The position numbers and the translations under genes were made by a program. From assembly GCF_000521785.1 (NCBI RefSeq), contig NZ_JALZ01000017.1:1-64000 (forward strand): a stretch of DNA of 64,000 nt. Reading direction: 5' to 3'. Under the pieces are notes generated by a model. It was not told the origin of the DNA, did no database searches, and saw nothing but the letters and a program-made list of their open reading frames with translations. The stretch comes from Roseivivax halodurans JCM 10272. Lineage in GTDB: Bacteria; Pseudomonadota; Alphaproteobacteria; Rhodobacterales; Rhodobacteraceae. Shown here in pieces: positions 63,685 through 64,000 of the stretch. Position 1 is the first letter of the stretch, and each line of letters begins with the position of its first letter.

Positions 63685-64000
63685 ATGGCCTACGAGACGA
63701 TCATCGTCGAAGTGGAAGACCACGTCGCCGTCATCAAGCTCAACCGCCCGGACGCGCTCAATGCGCTGAATTCGCAGCTCTTGGGCGAGCTTGCCTCGGC
63801 TCTGAAAGACGCCAGCGCCAACGAGAAGGTGCGCTGCATCATCCTGACCGGATCGAGCAAGGCCTTTGCTGCCGGCGCCGACATCAAGGAAATGTCCGAG
63901 AAGAGCTTCGTCGATGTCTTCATGTCGGATCTCTTCGGCAACGAGGCCACGGCGATCCTCAACGTGCGCAAGCCGGTGATCGCGGCGGTTGCGGGATACG
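63685..64000 (+). CDS. Enoyl-CoA hydratase/isomerase family protein, N-terminal part (cut by window end)
   Basis: About 105 residues of a crotonase-family protein run off the window: MAYETIIVEVEDHVAVIKLN, RPDALNALNSQLLGELASAL, and KAFAAGADIKEM, which carries the first oxyanion-hole backbone position of the family. This pattern matches EchA-type hydratases of fatty-acid and PHB metabolism. GGAG precedes the ATG. It follows mutM after 66 bases on the same strand. Confidence 0.9.
   Translation, partial: MAYETIIVEVEDHVAVIKLNRPDALNALNSQLLGELASALKDASANEKVRCIILTGSSKAFAAGADIKEMSEKSFVDVFMSDLFGNEATAILNVRKPVIAAVAGY

Overview
The window is high-GC bacterial chromosome that reads as an alphaproteobacterium of the Rhodobacterales (Roseobacter group). 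The clues are a PuuE-UraD fusion, a PrtD/PrtE-type secretion pair, a short CheL-like rod protein beside flgN/fliK/flgD, a DUF3035 lipoprotein after lspA, an frc-type fructose transporter and a YjbF/YjbH polysaccharide locus. Genes are tightly packed and many neighbours share 4-base ATGA stop/start overlaps. I see no tRNA, rRNA, CRISPR array, phage or insertion sequence. It looks like core genome with several accessory metabolic and surface loci.

Layout. 1-4.8 kb: end of an amidase gene with an in-frame stop at the window edge, a Na+/alanine-type symporter with a universal stress protein gene, a PPP-type phosphatase and a class III aminotransferase. 4.9-7.8 kb: a four-gene overlapping run (CinA-like, GNAT, AhpD-like, OmpA). 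7.9-16 kb: sfsA, map, rsmD, a ferredoxin-reductase-like flavoprotein, peroxiredoxin, pterin dehydratase, DUF482 protein, RidA and GDPD. 14.8-20.3 kb: type I secretion pair and a class A penicillin-binding protein. 20.5-22.3 kb: glnK-amtB. 22.4-26.8 kb: ROK repressor divergent from a frcBCA-like sugar ABC operon. 26.9-30.2 kb: cueR, copA and an unknown Cys-containing protein. 30.4-35.1 kb: purine (urate to ureidoglycolate) catabolism genes.

35.2-46.6 kb: a cation/proton antiporter with a cyclic-nucleotide-binding domain, a heparinase II/III-like protein, purH, lspA, a DUF3035 lipoprotein, an M16 peptidase pair, a DUF4174 protein and dapA. 46.7-51.3 kb: lytic transglycosylase, DMT transporter, and mnmD divergent from a DAO-type FAD oxidoreductase. 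51.3-57 kb: exopolysaccharide export and assembly genes. 57.2-60.3 kb: flagellar genes, including what looks like a motB gene cut off after about 31 codons. 60.4-64 kb: ubiE-ubiB, mutM and the start of an enoyl-CoA hydratase gene cut by the window end.

How the genes work together. The purine block imports a nucleobase (NCS2) and carries 5-hydroxyisourate through OHCU, allantoin, ureidoglycine and ureidoglycolate; the allantoate-hydrolysing step is not here. glnK-amtB handles ammonium uptake and sensing. The ROK regulator probably controls the sugar transporter through a dyad over its promoter. CueR probably controls copA through a 19-bp-spaced promoter. I found no clearly new multi-gene system. 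The observations most worth checking are the motB remnant at the edge of the flagellar block, the divergent MnmC-like halves, the CNBD antiporter, the partly missing exopolysaccharide machinery and several unassigned operator-like dyads.
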